DNA from: Bacteroidota bacterium
Lineage (GTDB): Bacteria; Bacteroidota; Ignavibacteria; Kapaibacteriales; UBA2268
Assembly: GCA_004322215.1 (NCBI GenBank)
Contig: SCSM01000002.1
Coordinates: forward strand, 62,001-126,000
Direction of reading: 5' to 3'
DNA: 64,000 nt
The notes beneath the pieces were generated by a model. It worked only from the letters and a program-made list of their open reading frames with translations, did no database searches and was not told the origin of the DNA. Numbering within the stretch: position 1 is the stretch's first letter; each line of letters starts with the position of its first letter. A program made the position numbers and the translations under genes. Positions 1-9,282 of the stretch are shown here, one piece after another.

Positions 1-1728
1 CTAATTCTGATTGTTGCTTTAACAACGCTATTCATAGTCTTTTCTTATTATTCTGTCAGAGAACAATATCTCGAAACATTAACTAATCATCTTAAAAATT
101 TGAATTACTTGCTTAAAAGTAAAATTGTGCAAGACGTTGAAAATAAGAATTATTCGGTGTTGGATTATTACATAAAAAAACTGGGAAAAAATATTGAAGC
201 AAGAATAACAGTAATTCTTCCTGACGGATTAGTAATTGCAGATTCAGAGAGAGACCCTTCGAAAATGGAAAACCATGGTACTAGAACAGAGATTGTACAA
301 GCGATAAACAATGGATTTGGTTCATCACTCCGATACAGTCACACAATTCACGAAGATATGCTCTATGTTGCATTACCAATAATGAAAGAAGGAAAAATCA
401 TTGCTGTTTCAAGAGTCAGTATGCACACCAAAGACATTGACAAATTATACTCACAGCTGAGAAACAGTATTGTAACGATTGCTATTTTGTTGACACTGCT
501 TTCCCTGATAGGAATTTTATTATTCTCACTTAGCTTTACCAAACCAATTAAATCATTAGTAGAATCCTCAAAAAGAATTTCATCCGGAGATTTTGATACC
601 AAACTATTTCTTAAACGAAATGATGAGTTAAAAGTTCTTGCTGACAGTTTCAATGAAATGACAACAAAACTAAGTGCATCATTTAAAGAAATAAAAGAAC
701 AAAAGGAAGAATTAAGCCAGTTAATTGCCGGTTTGCAGGAAGGGCTGATTGTAATTGACAAACTCGGAAAAATTACCTTATCAAATAAAAGTTTTGAAAG
801 AATTATAGGGAAAGCGAATATTCTCGGTGTTGATTATTGGACTGTTCTGCAGGATACTAAAGTTGCAAAACTTATTAAACAATTAAAATCGCAATTTAGA
901 AGCATCACAAAAGAAATTAGAGTTGATGACGGATATTTCCTATGCAGTGGCAGCTACATCGAGCCCAAAGAAGAAATCATTTTGATTTTTTATAATATTA
1001 CAGACAGGAAAAATCTCGAACTGGTGAAAAAAGATTTCATTTCAAATGCATCACACGAGTTAAGAACTCCTTTGACATCAATAAAAGGTTACGTTGAGAC
1101 TTTGCAAACGGAAATTGACGAAAAGCATAAACCATTTCTCGATATTATTGAAAAAAATACTGATAGAATAATAAGAATAGTTGAGGATTTGACAATCCTA
1201 TCCGAATTGGAAGAAAAGAAGCAGGAACCTGAATTTCAGGAGGTTAATCTAATTGATATTTCAAAAAATATCATTAAAATATTCGAGCAATCAGCTTCAG
1301 CAAAAGGTTTGATTCTGCAATTCAACTACGACGAAAATCTTCCTCCGATTAAAGCAGACTCATTCAAAATTGAACAGTTATTAATAAACCTGATAGACAA
1401 TGCAATAAAATATACAAATGAAGGTACAATTCAATTAAATATCACAAATGAAGTAGAGGAAGGCTCACAACCTTCCCCAAAAGATAATGTTAATAATAAT
1501 ATAATTATTGAAATCAGCGACACAGGTATCGGAATACCCAAAGAACATCAATCCAGAATATTCGAAAGATTCTATACCGTAGATAAATCCCGTTCAAAAA
1601 AGCTTGGTGGCACCGGCTTGGGCTTATCTATTGTTAAGCACATAGTACAATTGCACAATGGGGAAATCAAGGTAGAGAGTGAGTTGGGCAAGGGGACAAG
1701 GTTTATTGTTTTATTGCCAGTTTCTTAG
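1..1728 (+). CDS. PhoR-like sensor histidine kinase (5' end outside window)
   Basis: Membrane-bound two-component sensor kinase. The frame is open from base 1, so the true start lies upstream; a TTG at 100 is not a credible start because a membrane segment is encoded before it. Visible order: TM segment (bases 1-57), extracytoplasmic sensor stretch, second TM (about 460-540), HAMP region, a PAS-like region (about 720-1000), HisKA with the phospho-His box SHELRTP (His codon 1054-1056), then HATPase_c with the N box (LLINLIDNAIKYT), DTGIGIP and GGTGLGLS. This domain order matches the PhoR/WalK class; the partner response regulator is probably upstream, outside the window. Its stop overlaps the stop of convergent mutS2 by 4 nt. 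Confidence 0.93.
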   Translation, partial: LILIVALTTLFIVFSYYSVREQYLETLTNHLKNLNYLLKSKIVQDVENKNYSVLDYYIKKLGKNIEARITVILPDGLVIADSERDPSKMENHGTRTEIVQAINNGFGSSLRYSHTIHEDMLYVALPIMKEGKIIAVSRVSMHTKDIDKLYSQLRNSIVTIAILLTLLSLIGILLFSLSFTKPIKSLVESSKRISSGDFDTKLFLKRNDELKVLADSFNEMTTKLSASFKEIKEQKEELSQLIAGLQEGLIVIDKLGKITLSNKSFERIIGKANILGVDYWTVLQDTKVAKLIKQLKSQFRSITKEIRVDDGYFLCSGSYIEPKEEIILIFYNITDRKNLELVKKDFISNASHELRTPLTSIKGYVETLQTEIDEKHKPFLDIIEKNTDRIIRIVEDLTILSELEEKKQEPEFQEVNLIDISKNIIKIFEQSASAKGLILQFNYDENLPPIKADSFKIEQLLINLIDNAIKYTNEGTIQLNITNEVEEGSQPSPKDNVNNNIIIEISDTGIGIPKEHQSRIFERFYTVDKSRSKKLGGTGLGLSIVKHIVQLHNGEIKVESELGKGTRFIVLLPVS

Positions 1729-4091
1729 AGTAGGTCTATAAAAGTCACTCCGGCTCCTCCTTCTACCAATGTTCCTTCTCTAAAACTAAGATTTGAAGGA
1801 TGATTAGCAAGAAACTCATGAATTGCCTGTCTTAATGCACCTGTGCCTTTACCATGAATAATTTGTATTGTGTTGATGTTCGACATAATTGCATTCGATA
1901 TAAATTCGTCCAACTCACGCAATGCCTCTGCGGCTCTTTTACCTCGTAAATCAATTGATGAACTGATGTCAAACCTGATATGCTCTGAAATTGTCGTTGA
2001 CTTTGTTGGTTTTGGTGCTTTAACAGGTATTAGATTTTTCAAGGGAAGTTTAAATTTTACACCATTGAAATTGCAGAGTGCCGTTTGATTTTCAGTATTT
2101 ATTTCTAATATAACTCCTGTAATATTAGAATCAGAAGATATAACATTTTCCCCGACATGGAATTCGTGTTGTGTTTCTTCGATTTCATATAATTGTTCGG
2201 ATTCTCTAATCTTTTTCTCAAGAGATTTTTTTGTCTTAGCAAATTCCTGTTTAATTTCAGTTACCTGCTTCTTTTCTTCCCTAATTTCCTTAATTGTATT
2301 TTCAATAAGGGCATTTGCAGAATCAATTATTTGGTAAGCTTCCTTATGAGCATTATCAATCAGAGACTGCCTCTTTTGCTTTATATCTTTTAGCTTTTCT
2401 TCATAGTTCAATCTAAGTTTTTCAGATTGTATTTTTTCATTTTCCGCTTTAATTCTTAGCTCTTCTGCCTCTGATTTGAATCTTTGCAAAATTGTAATGC
2501 TATCTTCAAGTTCTGATTGCTTATCGCCGAGATATTTTCTTCCCCTGTTGAGAACAATTGCAGGCAATCCCAAATTTTCAGCTAACTGGAATGCATAACT
2601 ATTCCCCGGAACTCCCTGTAAAAATTTGTAAGTCGGTTTTAATTGCTTATCATCAAATTCGAGAGAATCATTTTCGATTTCAGCCCTTGTCAGGGCATAG
2701 CTTTTTAATGATGACTGGTGAGTAGTTGCGACAAAAAAAGAATTAACTTCAAGAAAACTGTCCAATATTCCGGATGCAAGTGCTGTACCTTCCTGCGGGT
2801 CAGTACCTGAACCGATTTCATCAATCAGTACAAGAGCATTTCTATCGGTAAATGATAAAATGTTTTTCAACTGAATAATCTGTGAACTGAATGTACTCAA
2901 ATCATTTTGAATTGATTGATGGTCACCGATTGCAGAAAAAATCCATCTGAAATTAGTTTTGCAATAACCCAACGTATAAATCCCACTCAAAGCCATTGCA
3001 ATATTCAAGCCGATACTTTTCAAAGCAACAGTTTTACCTCCTGCATTAGGACCTGAAATCAAATGTCCCATTCTTGTTTTGTCAAATTCTATTGTCAGTG
3101 GTATTACTTTACCAGTTCCTTTGGATTGGACAAGAATCGGATGTCTTATATTACTTAAAAATATTTCATTCTCTTCCGTAATCACAGGTTTCATCCCGCT
3201 ATATTTAATTGCATATTTGGCTCTGGCACTTATTGAATCAATATGAGCAATTATATCAATTGATAAAAGGAACTGTTTTGCCTCATCACCAATTTCTGCC
3301 GTCAGGTTTGTCAGTATCCTGTGGATTTCCCTCTTTTCTTCATTAAAAAGAAGTGAAAGTTCATTATTCATTTCAATTACTTCAGCCGGCTCTATGAATA
3401 CAGTTGAGCCGGTTTGAGACATGCCATGTATAATTCCTGTCAGATGTCTCTTGTGCTCAACTTTAACAGGCAGGACAAATCTTCCTTCTCTTAATGAGAT
3501 GAAGTCTTCCTGAAGCAGTTCTTCATCGCTGACTTTTTTTAATATAGTTTGTAATCTGTTTCTTAGCTTACTCGATTTTGAAATTATCTCTTTCCTGACT
3601 CTTGCAAGCTCCTTTGTTGCATTGTCTTTAACTTCTCCCGTTTCTGATATTGTTTCCTCGATATGTTTTTCTAAAAGCCGGTTCTCGTGGAGATTATTTG
3701 ATTCTTCATTCAATTTAGGATATTTTTCATTTCTTTGAGCAAAAAAACTTTTTATTAATCTCGATGAACGAATTGTGGATATGACATCGAGTATTTCTTC
3801 CGGCAATAGTATGGCATTTTGAACAAGTGATTTATAAAGTTTTTGTCTGATATCCTTAAATCCTTCAAATGGTATCTTTTCATCTGCCATCTGAAGATTT
3901 ATGATTTCTTCTGTTAAATCGTGTTCTTTTCTGAGCCAATATGTTTCTTTAGTTGGTTTTAGTTTCAGTATTATTTCTTGTCCGGGTTCAGAAAAGCACA
4001 ATTTAGAAATAGTATCGAGTACGACCGGAAATTCAAGTTGGTCTAATGTATCATCTATTATTTTTTGTTCTTCTTCAATATTATTATTCAT
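1725..4091 (-). CDS. mutS2: Endonuclease MutS2
   Basis: 788 aa, normal family length. MutS-family ATPase without the mismatch-recognition domain, known to act on recombination intermediates and, in some species, on collided ribosomes. The MutS core and clamp come first, with Walker A GPNAGGKT at residues 347-354 and Walker B/D-loop LIDEIGSGTDP near 422-432. A long charged coiled coil (about 515-640) follows, then a C-terminal Smr nuclease domain (about 712-788) with DLRGKRAAEAL and the HGKGTGAL loop. The yqeY-like gene lies 43 nt upstream on the same strand, so the two may be cotranscribed. The 3' end overlaps the sensor kinase stop. Confidence 0.95.
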   Translation of the reverse strand: MNNNIEEEQKIIDDTLDQLEFPVVLDTISKLCFSEPGQEIILKLKPTKETYWLRKEHDLTEEIINLQMADEKIPFEGFKDIRQKLYKSLVQNAILLPEEILDVISTIRSSRLIKSFFAQRNEKYPKLNEESNNLHENRLLEKHIEETISETGEVKDNATKELARVRKEIISKSSKLRNRLQTILKKVSDEELLQEDFISLREGRFVLPVKVEHKRHLTGIIHGMSQTGSTVFIEPAEVIEMNNELSLLFNEEKREIHRILTNLTAEIGDEAKQFLLSIDIIAHIDSISARAKYAIKYSGMKPVITEENEIFLSNIRHPILVQSKGTGKVIPLTIEFDKTRMGHLISGPNAGGKTVALKSIGLNIAMALSGIYTLGYCKTNFRWIFSAIGDHQSIQNDLSTFSSQIIQLKNILSFTDRNALVLIDEIGSGTDPQEGTALASGILDSFLEVNSFFVATTHQSSLKSYALTRAEIENDSLEFDDKQLKPTYKFLQGVPGNSYAFQLAENLGLPAIVLNRGRKYLGDKQSELEDSITILQRFKSEAEELRIKAENEKIQSEKLRLNYEEKLKDIKQKRQSLIDNAHKEAYQIIDSANALIENTIKEIREEKKQVTEIKQEFAKTKKSLEKKIRESEQLYEIEETQHEFHVGENVISSDSNITGVILEINTENQTALCNFNGVKFKLPLKNLIPVKAPKPTKSTTISEHIRFDISSSIDLRGKRAAEALRELDEFISNAIMSNINTIQIIHGKGTGALRQAIHEFLANHPSNLSFREGTLVEGGAGVTFIDLL

Positions 4092-4134
4092 AATTTTACA
4101 TAGTTATACATTTTGCATTTTACATTCTATATTT

Positions 4135-4584
4135 TTAATTTGTTAGCATTTCCTTAACAAATTGCTGAACCTTAGCACCATCCGCTTTCCCCTTAAGTTC
4201 CTTCATTACAGGTCCCATCACTTTACCAAGGTCTTTAATGTCAGATGCCCCCACTTCATCTTTGATTTTCTTAATAATGGATTTTACTTCATCATCGGAA
4301 AGTTGTTTTGGCAGAAACTCCCCGATTATTGCCAGTTCCTGTTTCTCTTTATCTGCTAAATCAGTTCTGTTTCCCTGTTCATACAATGCAATTGCATCTT
4401 TCCTCTTTTTCGCGGCAGAATTTAATATTTTCAGACCGTCCTCTTCGTTCATTTCTCTACCGGCTCCGCTTTTATTGAATTCAATAATTGAAGCACGAAT
4501 TGAGCGAAGTGTTTCCATTCTGATTTTATCACCCGATTTGATTGAGTTTTTCAACTCCTCATTGATTTTTGCTTCAAGCGTCAT
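4135..4584 (-). CDS. GatB/YqeY domain protein
   Basis: 149 aa, the full length of the stand-alone YqeY family, related to the tail domain of the tRNA-dependent amidotransferase subunit GatB. It begins with the typical MTLEAKINEELKNSIKSGD, continues with the RMETLRSIRASI helix, and ends with the small helical domain (SDDEVKSIIKKI, LGKVMGPVMKELKGKADG). The function of stand-alone YqeY proteins is not established; a role in tRNA or translation quality control is inferred from homology to GatB. It is followed on the same strand by mutS2 after 43 nt. Confidence 0.92.
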   Translation of the reverse strand: MTLEAKINEELKNSIKSGDKIRMETLRSIRASIIEFNKSGAGREMNEEDGLKILNSAAKKRKDAIALYEQGNRTDLADKEKQELAIIGEFLPKQLSDDEVKSIIKKIKDEVGASDIKDLGKVMGPVMKELKGKADGAKVQQFVKEMLTN

Positions 4585-4705
4585 AATAACTCCAAAATAA
4601 GTTTAGATTTGTTTTTTATAACGAATTATTATAATTATTCATGTTGAAATCTCTCTTTATATTTCAATTATTTAATCAGATGCAATTCTACTTTTCTATG
4701 ATATT

Positions 4706-5818
4706 TCAATTCTTATTTAATTTTATATATTCTGCTTTATATTCTTCCAATAATGAATCAATGAGCTCTTTTACACTTATGATACGGTCAATTTTATAAA
4801 CGTTCGCACCTGCAAAAGAGAATCCATCTTCATAAATTCCTTTTTTGGCATTTATCAGTGCAAGAGCTATGCAATAAGGTGCAATTTTAAATTCACAGGT
4901 TTTCAGGCATTTCCATGGGCATGTAAATGGCTTCTTGAAACCACTTGTAACATCTTCAAGAAATTGATTTTTTATCGCCCTTCCGGGCAATCCAACAGGA
5001 CTTTCTATTATAACAATGTCATCCTTTTTGGATTTCACATACGTTTCTTTAAATTTAATCGAGGCATCACACTCATGAGTTGCGACAAACCTGGTTGCCA
5101 TTTGCACTCCATTAGCTCCCAGTTTCAAAAATTTATATATATCAGCTCCTGTGTAAATGCCGCCAGCCACGATTACTGAAATATGTTTATTAAATTGCTT
5201 CTCGAATGGTTTTATTACTGTAATAACTTCTGATAGCAATTTCTCTAAAGTGAAATCAGGGTTTTCAATCTGTTCTAATTTAAAGCCAAGGTGACCCCCA
5301 GCCAAAGGTCCTTCAATAACAATGGCATCCGGAACGAAATTATGTTCATTCACCCAATGTTGAAATAAAATCTTTGTTGCTCTTGCAGATGAAACTATCG
5401 GGACTATTTTGTTCGAATATTCCTTAAATTTATTTGGAAGGAACTGTTTGAGGATTCTAAGCGGAAGTCCTGCTCCTACGAAAACTAAATCCACTCCTTC
5501 TTCCAAAGCGATTAGCGTTAGTTCATCAAAATCAGAAAGAGCTAACATTATATTTGCACCAATTATCCCATTTGTTTTTTCCCTCGCTAATCTTATTTCT
5601 TTTCTAAGAGCCCTGTGGTTCGCCTTTTTTAAATTTTTAATATAATCCGGTTCAAGCATGCCGATTCCGGCAGTGCCTATGACTCCTATCCCACCTTCGT
5701 TTGCAACTGCCGAAGCCAAGCCGGATAATGATATTCCCACACTCATCCCTCCCTGAATGATTGGGGTTTTAACCTCGATTTCACCTATCCTTAGGCTTGG
5801 TATATTGATATTACTCAT
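4706..5818 (-). CDS. Nitronate monooxygenase-like FMN oxidoreductase
   Basis: 370-aa TIM-barrel flavoprotein of the NPD/nitronate monooxygenase family. The N-terminus has IIQGGMSVGISLSGLASAVA and the glycine-rich GGIGVIGTAG; the middle has VIEGPLAGGHLG and VIVAGGIYTGADI, the usual FMN phosphate-binding region. The C-terminal part carries closely spaced cysteines (CPWKCLKTCEFKIAPYC), a feature of one subgroup that includes enoyl-ACP-reductase-like members. The substrate cannot be decided from sequence. It is transcribed alone, divergently from the YfhO-like gene across about 240 bp. Confidence 0.85.
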   Translation of the reverse strand: MSNINIPSLRIGEIEVKTPIIQGGMSVGISLSGLASAVANEGGIGVIGTAGIGMLEPDYIKNLKKANHRALRKEIRLAREKTNGIIGANIMLALSDFDELTLIALEEGVDLVFVGAGLPLRILKQFLPNKFKEYSNKIVPIVSSARATKILFQHWVNEHNFVPDAIVIEGPLAGGHLGFKLEQIENPDFTLEKLLSEVITVIKPFEKQFNKHISVIVAGGIYTGADIYKFLKLGANGVQMATRFVATHECDASIKFKETYVKSKKDDIVIIESPVGLPGRAIKNQFLEDVTSGFKKPFTCPWKCLKTCEFKIAPYCIALALINAKKGIYEDGFSFAGANVYKIDRIISVKELIDSLLEEYKAEYIKLNKN

Positions 5819-5832
5819 AAATTTTCTTCGTT

Positions 5833-5983
5833 AAATTCTTTGTTCCACAAAATTTGAAAAATATCGGTTATTCTTTTTGATTATTTTATATTATGCATCA
5901 TTCGAGATTGAATAAAAGGAATGTGCGAATAAATAAATTCATTTATAAATTAAAATCAAAACGTCAAATTTAACAAAGAATTT
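5833..5983. repeat. Widely spaced 12-bp inverted repeat in a divergent intergenic region
   Basis: AAATTCTTTGTT at 5833-5844 is exactly inverted as AACAAAGAATTT at 5972-5983, between the divergent nitronate monooxygenase-like and YfhO-like genes. It could be a pair of regulator half-sites, or chance in very AT-rich DNA. Confidence 0.35.
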
Positions 5984-6059
5984 GTTTAATTTAATAGTCA
6001 TTCTTAAATTACAGAGAAAATATTTTCATCTGATTCATATTTATTAATTTGAGTTGTTA

Positions 6060-8408
6060 ATGGGAAAAATTCCAAAAAAGAGTATAAATAAGAAACTAAC
6101 GGAACTAAAACAGAAATCAAAAATATCTATAGTTCCACCTCCCCGAATTCAATTCTGGTTGATATTATTATTCTTTATAGGTACAACTTTGCTCTTTTTC
6201 TGGGACCAGTTAACTTCAAAAGCATTTTTCTGGGAGGATATAACAGAACTATGGTATCCGTTCCAAACTTTTGCAGCAAGAGAATTTTCTAAAGGTATTC
6301 TGCCGTTCTGGAACCCATATATATTTTCAGGTATGCCGTTTCTTGCAGATATCGAAGTCGGCTTTTTCTACCCGTTCAATAGATTATTATCTTTGTTTGT
6401 TGATTCAAACGGTCATGTAGCAATTTGGTTTATTCAATTTGCAATTATTCTACATTTCCTAATTGCTCAGCTTTCAATGTACTCATTAGCGCGATATTGG
6501 AAAATCAGTCATATTGGTTCTATGATAGCATCAGTTTCTTATGGCTTTTCATTAATTCTTGTTTGTCATGTCATTCACCCTATGATTCTCTTCCATTTTG
6601 CCTGGTTCCCGTTTATTTTGATGTTGTTCATAAAAGGTATTGAGCAAAGAAAAATCAAGTATTCGGTGCTTTCGGCATGGTTCCTTGCTATTTCTATGCT
6701 TGCGGGCCATCCCCAGTCAACATTGTATGAATCTATCATGCTTGGAATAGTTCTGCTATGGTATTATGCAGCAGGAATAAAAAATAAAGAATTAAAAGGG
6801 AGAACTAATCTTAAATTTATAATTTGCGGAGTAATACCTTTTGTCGTTTCCGTTGGAATATTTTCTATTCAATTACTTCCGTCACGTGAACTTGCTTCAC
6901 TCGCCCAAAGGCAGGATATATCTTATGAAAAAGCAACCGAGGGTTCATTAGAAATGAAGCAGATTTTCACATCGGTTGTTCCGAATTTATTCGGCTCGAT
7001 AGACGGAAAAAGTTTCAAGGATAGAAATTTCACTTATCATTTGGAAGATTCGGCTTATTACAATTATTGGGAAACAGCATATTATTTCGGTATAGCGGCT
7101 CTATTGCTCGGTTTCTTTGGCTTATTGCACAAATATAAAACCAAGGAAGGAATTTTATTTATTATTGTAATTATATTCAGTTTATTTTATTCATTCGGTA
7201 AAAACTTTTTCTTATTTGAATTATTCTATAGACTTCCTCTTTTTGAATATTTCAGGATGCCTGCAAGAATGATGTTCTATTTAGTGCTTGTGTTCTCGGT
7301 GCTGGCTGGCTTTGGTTTCGACGTCCTATGGAATTCACCAAAAGACTCTAAAACATTCAGGAAAATTATTTTAATATCTGCGATTCCACTTCTTATTGCT
7401 ATATTATCTGCGACAGGTGCTTTATCAGGTATGCTGGATACACCTGAACAATTCGAGGGTGTGGTTAAAAATTCCGGGTTAGTTTCACTCGCATTAATAG
7501 TTTCAGTTTTTGTCTTATCCTCGTTGATAAATCAACAGATTCTGAAGCCCGGAGTTGGTGGTGGATTAATAATTTTAGTAGCTGTCATTGATTTATTTGT
7601 TGCCGGCTCTTCGTTCAACAGGGGACCGGACAATCCTGAAAAATCATATTTAATTAATGCAGAAACTAAGAAATTGTTTGTTGCAAAACCCCCAAAGGAT
7701 TTATTCAGAGTTTCTATACGGCTCTACCAGGAAGGTGTTATTGCAATGACACGCAACCAGGGTATGATGGATAAAATTATGACTACCGACGGTTATAATC
7801 CTCTCGTTCTGAAAAGGGGAGGGGCTCCAGCACCCCGGCTCAAAACCGTACATGAATTCAATAATGTCCGATATGCGATTCTCAAAGATTCTGCAAACGG
7901 TGGTTATAGGTTTTTCGAGTATGGTCCCTATTTCCCGCGTGCCTGGGCTGTACATAAAGCAATCGTTATGAAATCCAATGATGTATTCAATGAAATGAAA
8001 TCCATTGAACATGATTACAAAAATGAAGTCATTCTCGAAGAATCACCATCAATTTCATTATCTGGAAATAAAATAGATAGCATACCGGAAAAAGTTCAAT
8101 GTGTCAGGTATGAAAACAATGATTTTGAGTATAAGGTAAGTTTGAAAGAACCCTCGATTGTATTTTTCAGTGAAATCTGGTATCCTGCATGGAAAGCTTA
8201 CCTCGATGGAAAACCTGTTAAGATATATCGTGCGAACTATTGCTTCCGTGCAGTCGCCGTTCCTGCGGGCAATCACATAATTGTAATGAAATACGAATCC
8301 GACACTTACTTTGCCGGAATGTACATATCCGCAATAACACTGCTTTTAAGCATAGTCACATTTATCATCAGCTTAATTGCAGAAAAGAAAAAAGAGAAGG
8401 AGAGTTGA
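6060..8408 (+). CDS. YfhO-family multispanning membrane protein
   Basis: 782 aa from the ATG at 6060; a TTG two codons earlier is less likely. A short basic N-terminus is followed by about a dozen hydrophobic segments (residues about 35-500), then a mostly soluble extracytoplasmic domain and a last TM near the C-terminus. The segments WYPFQTFAAREFSKGILPFWNP near the start and SEIWYPAWKAYLDGKPV near the end are typical of YfhO/GT-C-like proteins. YfhO in Firmicutes is involved in glycosylating lipoteichoic acid; in this group the role is unknown, and a lipid-linked sugar transferase of the envelope is an inference. Confidence 0.85.
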   Translation: MGKIPKKSINKKLTELKQKSKISIVPPPRIQFWLILLFFIGTTLLFFWDQLTSKAFFWEDITELWYPFQTFAAREFSKGILPFWNPYIFSGMPFLADIEVGFFYPFNRLLSLFVDSNGHVAIWFIQFAIILHFLIAQLSMYSLARYWKISHIGSMIASVSYGFSLILVCHVIHPMILFHFAWFPFILMLFIKGIEQRKIKYSVLSAWFLAISMLAGHPQSTLYESIMLGIVLLWYYAAGIKNKELKGRTNLKFIICGVIPFVVSVGIFSIQLLPSRELASLAQRQDISYEKATEGSLEMKQIFTSVVPNLFGSIDGKSFKDRNFTYHLEDSAYYNYWETAYYFGIAALLLGFFGLLHKYKTKEGILFIIVIIFSLFYSFGKNFFLFELFYRLPLFEYFRMPARMMFYLVLVFSVLAGFGFDVLWNSPKDSKTFRKIILISAIPLLIAILSATGALSGMLDTPEQFEGVVKNSGLVSLALIVSVFVLSSLINQQILKPGVGGGLIILVAVIDLFVAGSSFNRGPDNPEKSYLINAETKKLFVAKPPKDLFRVSIRLYQEGVIAMTRNQGMMDKIMTTDGYNPLVLKRGGAPAPRLKTVHEFNNVRYAILKDSANGGYRFFEYGPYFPRAWAVHKAIVMKSNDVFNEMKSIEHDYKNEVILEESPSISLSGNKIDSIPEKVQCVRYENNDFEYKVSLKEPSIVFFSEIWYPAWKAYLDGKPVKIYRANYCFRAVAVPAGNHIIVMKYESDTYFAGMYISAITLLLSIVTFIISLIAEKKKEKES

Positions 8409-8450
8409 ATAATTAGTAACTCGTGTTACGCAACATAAGGGTATTTGTAA

Positions 8451-8618
8451 ATGAATAGAATTTTCAATTTAATAATAGAACAGGATGAAGCTGGCTTTTA
8501 TGTCGGTAGTGTTCCTGAATTGAAAGGTTGCCACACTCAGGCAAAATCCCTCGATGAACTTCATGAACGAATAAAAGAAGTTATTGAACTTTGTCTTGAA
8601 GTTGAATACTATAATTAA
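8451..8618 (+). CDS. HicB-like antitoxin-fold protein, orphan
   Basis: 55 aa starting MNRIFNLIIEQDEAGFYV, with VPELKGCHTQAKSLDELHERIKE, the signature of the HicB/UPF0150 fold (a degenerate RNase-H-like fold). It starts 42 nt after the YfhO stop. HicB normally pairs with a HicA mRNA interferase of about 60-80 aa next to it and often carries a C-terminal DNA-binding domain. No HicA-like frame is visible on either side, and the C-terminal domain is absent. It is therefore an orphan or remnant of a toxin-antitoxin pair, or a free-standing UPF0150 protein. Confidence 0.8.
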   Translation: MNRIFNLIIEQDEAGFYVGSVPELKGCHTQAKSLDELHERIKEVIELCLEVEYYN

Positions 8619-8691
8619 CTTCTTTAATTTTATTTTTTCATTGAAAATTTTTATCATTCATAAAACAATTCAAAATTCTCTTTAATAAATA

Positions 8692-9153
8692 ATGGTAATA
8701 AAATTTGATGATAAAGTAATGGAAAAAATTGAACTAATAAATTCAGTTTTTGATAAATTAGGTATTCCCAGATTATTAGAAAATCCCGACTTTGTTCTTG
8801 GAGAATTTACCCGAGATTTAATAGCATTTTTTTGTTTTAATAAAGAAAATTGTATAGGAATGAATATTGATTGTGATAATGAAGGGATTTTATTTGGCTT
8901 AGATCCAGAATATGAGGCATACTATTTATCAAATGATTTTATTAACGAAAATAAAGAATTTTGTTTAGGACTTATTGAAGATATTTTCAAATGTACTATC
9001 AAACGAGAAGTATGCGGAAAAAAATATGTAAAATTCTACTTTTATAATGAAAATGGAGAATGTGTGAGAACAAAAAAAATTACAGGATTGTTTTATTTAA
9101 AAAGAAATTGCGTTATTGAAGAATTTCCTCCAATATATTTGCAATACAAGTGA
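8692..9153 (+). CDS. Hypothetical protein, 153 aa
   Basis: Not recognised. ATG start, soluble, no signal peptide or membrane segment. It is acidic at the N-terminus (IKFDDKVMEKIELI), has several cysteines (FFCFNKENC, NIDCDNEG, FKCTIKREVCG) and a beta-rich C-terminal half (VKFYFYNENGECVRT). The coding sequence is very AT-rich and rich in AAA, ATA and TTT codons, like other accessory genes here. It sits alone between the HicB-like ORF and a repeat-bearing spacer. A small immunity-type or accessory protein is possible but unsupported. Confidence 0.65.
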   Translation: MVIKFDDKVMEKIELINSVFDKLGIPRLLENPDFVLGEFTRDLIAFFCFNKENCIGMNIDCDNEGILFGLDPEYEAYYLSNDFINENKEFCLGLIEDIFKCTIKREVCGKKYVKFYFYNENGECVRTKKITGLFYLKRNCVIEEFPPIYLQYK

Positions 9154-9176
9154 TAATAAGCAATGATTAGGAATGG

Positions 9177-9197
9177 ATTCCGTGTCAAGCACGGAAT
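9177..9197. repeat. 8-bp stem hairpin (ATTCCGTG / CACGGAAT)
   Basis: Perfect inverted repeat with a 5-nt loop TCAAG, 24 nt after the stop at 9153. It resembles a common dispersed intergenic repeat; no U-tract follows, so it is not a classical intrinsic terminator. Confidence 0.6.
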
Positions 9198-9209
9198 GAC
9201 TGTCTGAGG

Positions 9210-9246
9210 CTTTGTGTCCTTTGTGTATAACTTTGTGAGCTTTGTG
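9210..9246. repeat. Four CTTTGTG heptamers
   Basis: CTTTGTG occurs at 9210, 9219, 9231 and 9240 (spacings 9, 12, 9), within noncoding DNA between the unknown 153-aa gene and the 3' end of the EEP lipoprotein gene. Confidence 0.7.
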
Positions 9247-9282
9247 GTAAAAAATTAATATAACCACAATTCATATTTTTTT

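Noticed and set aside
100-1728. Starting the sensor kinase at the TTG at 100
   Set aside because: The frame is open upstream to base 1 and encodes a TM segment that belongs to the protein.
4238-4600. A 120-codon plus-strand frame opposite the YqeY gene
   Set aside because: Antisense shadow of a clear conserved gene, with low-complexity Ser-rich translation.
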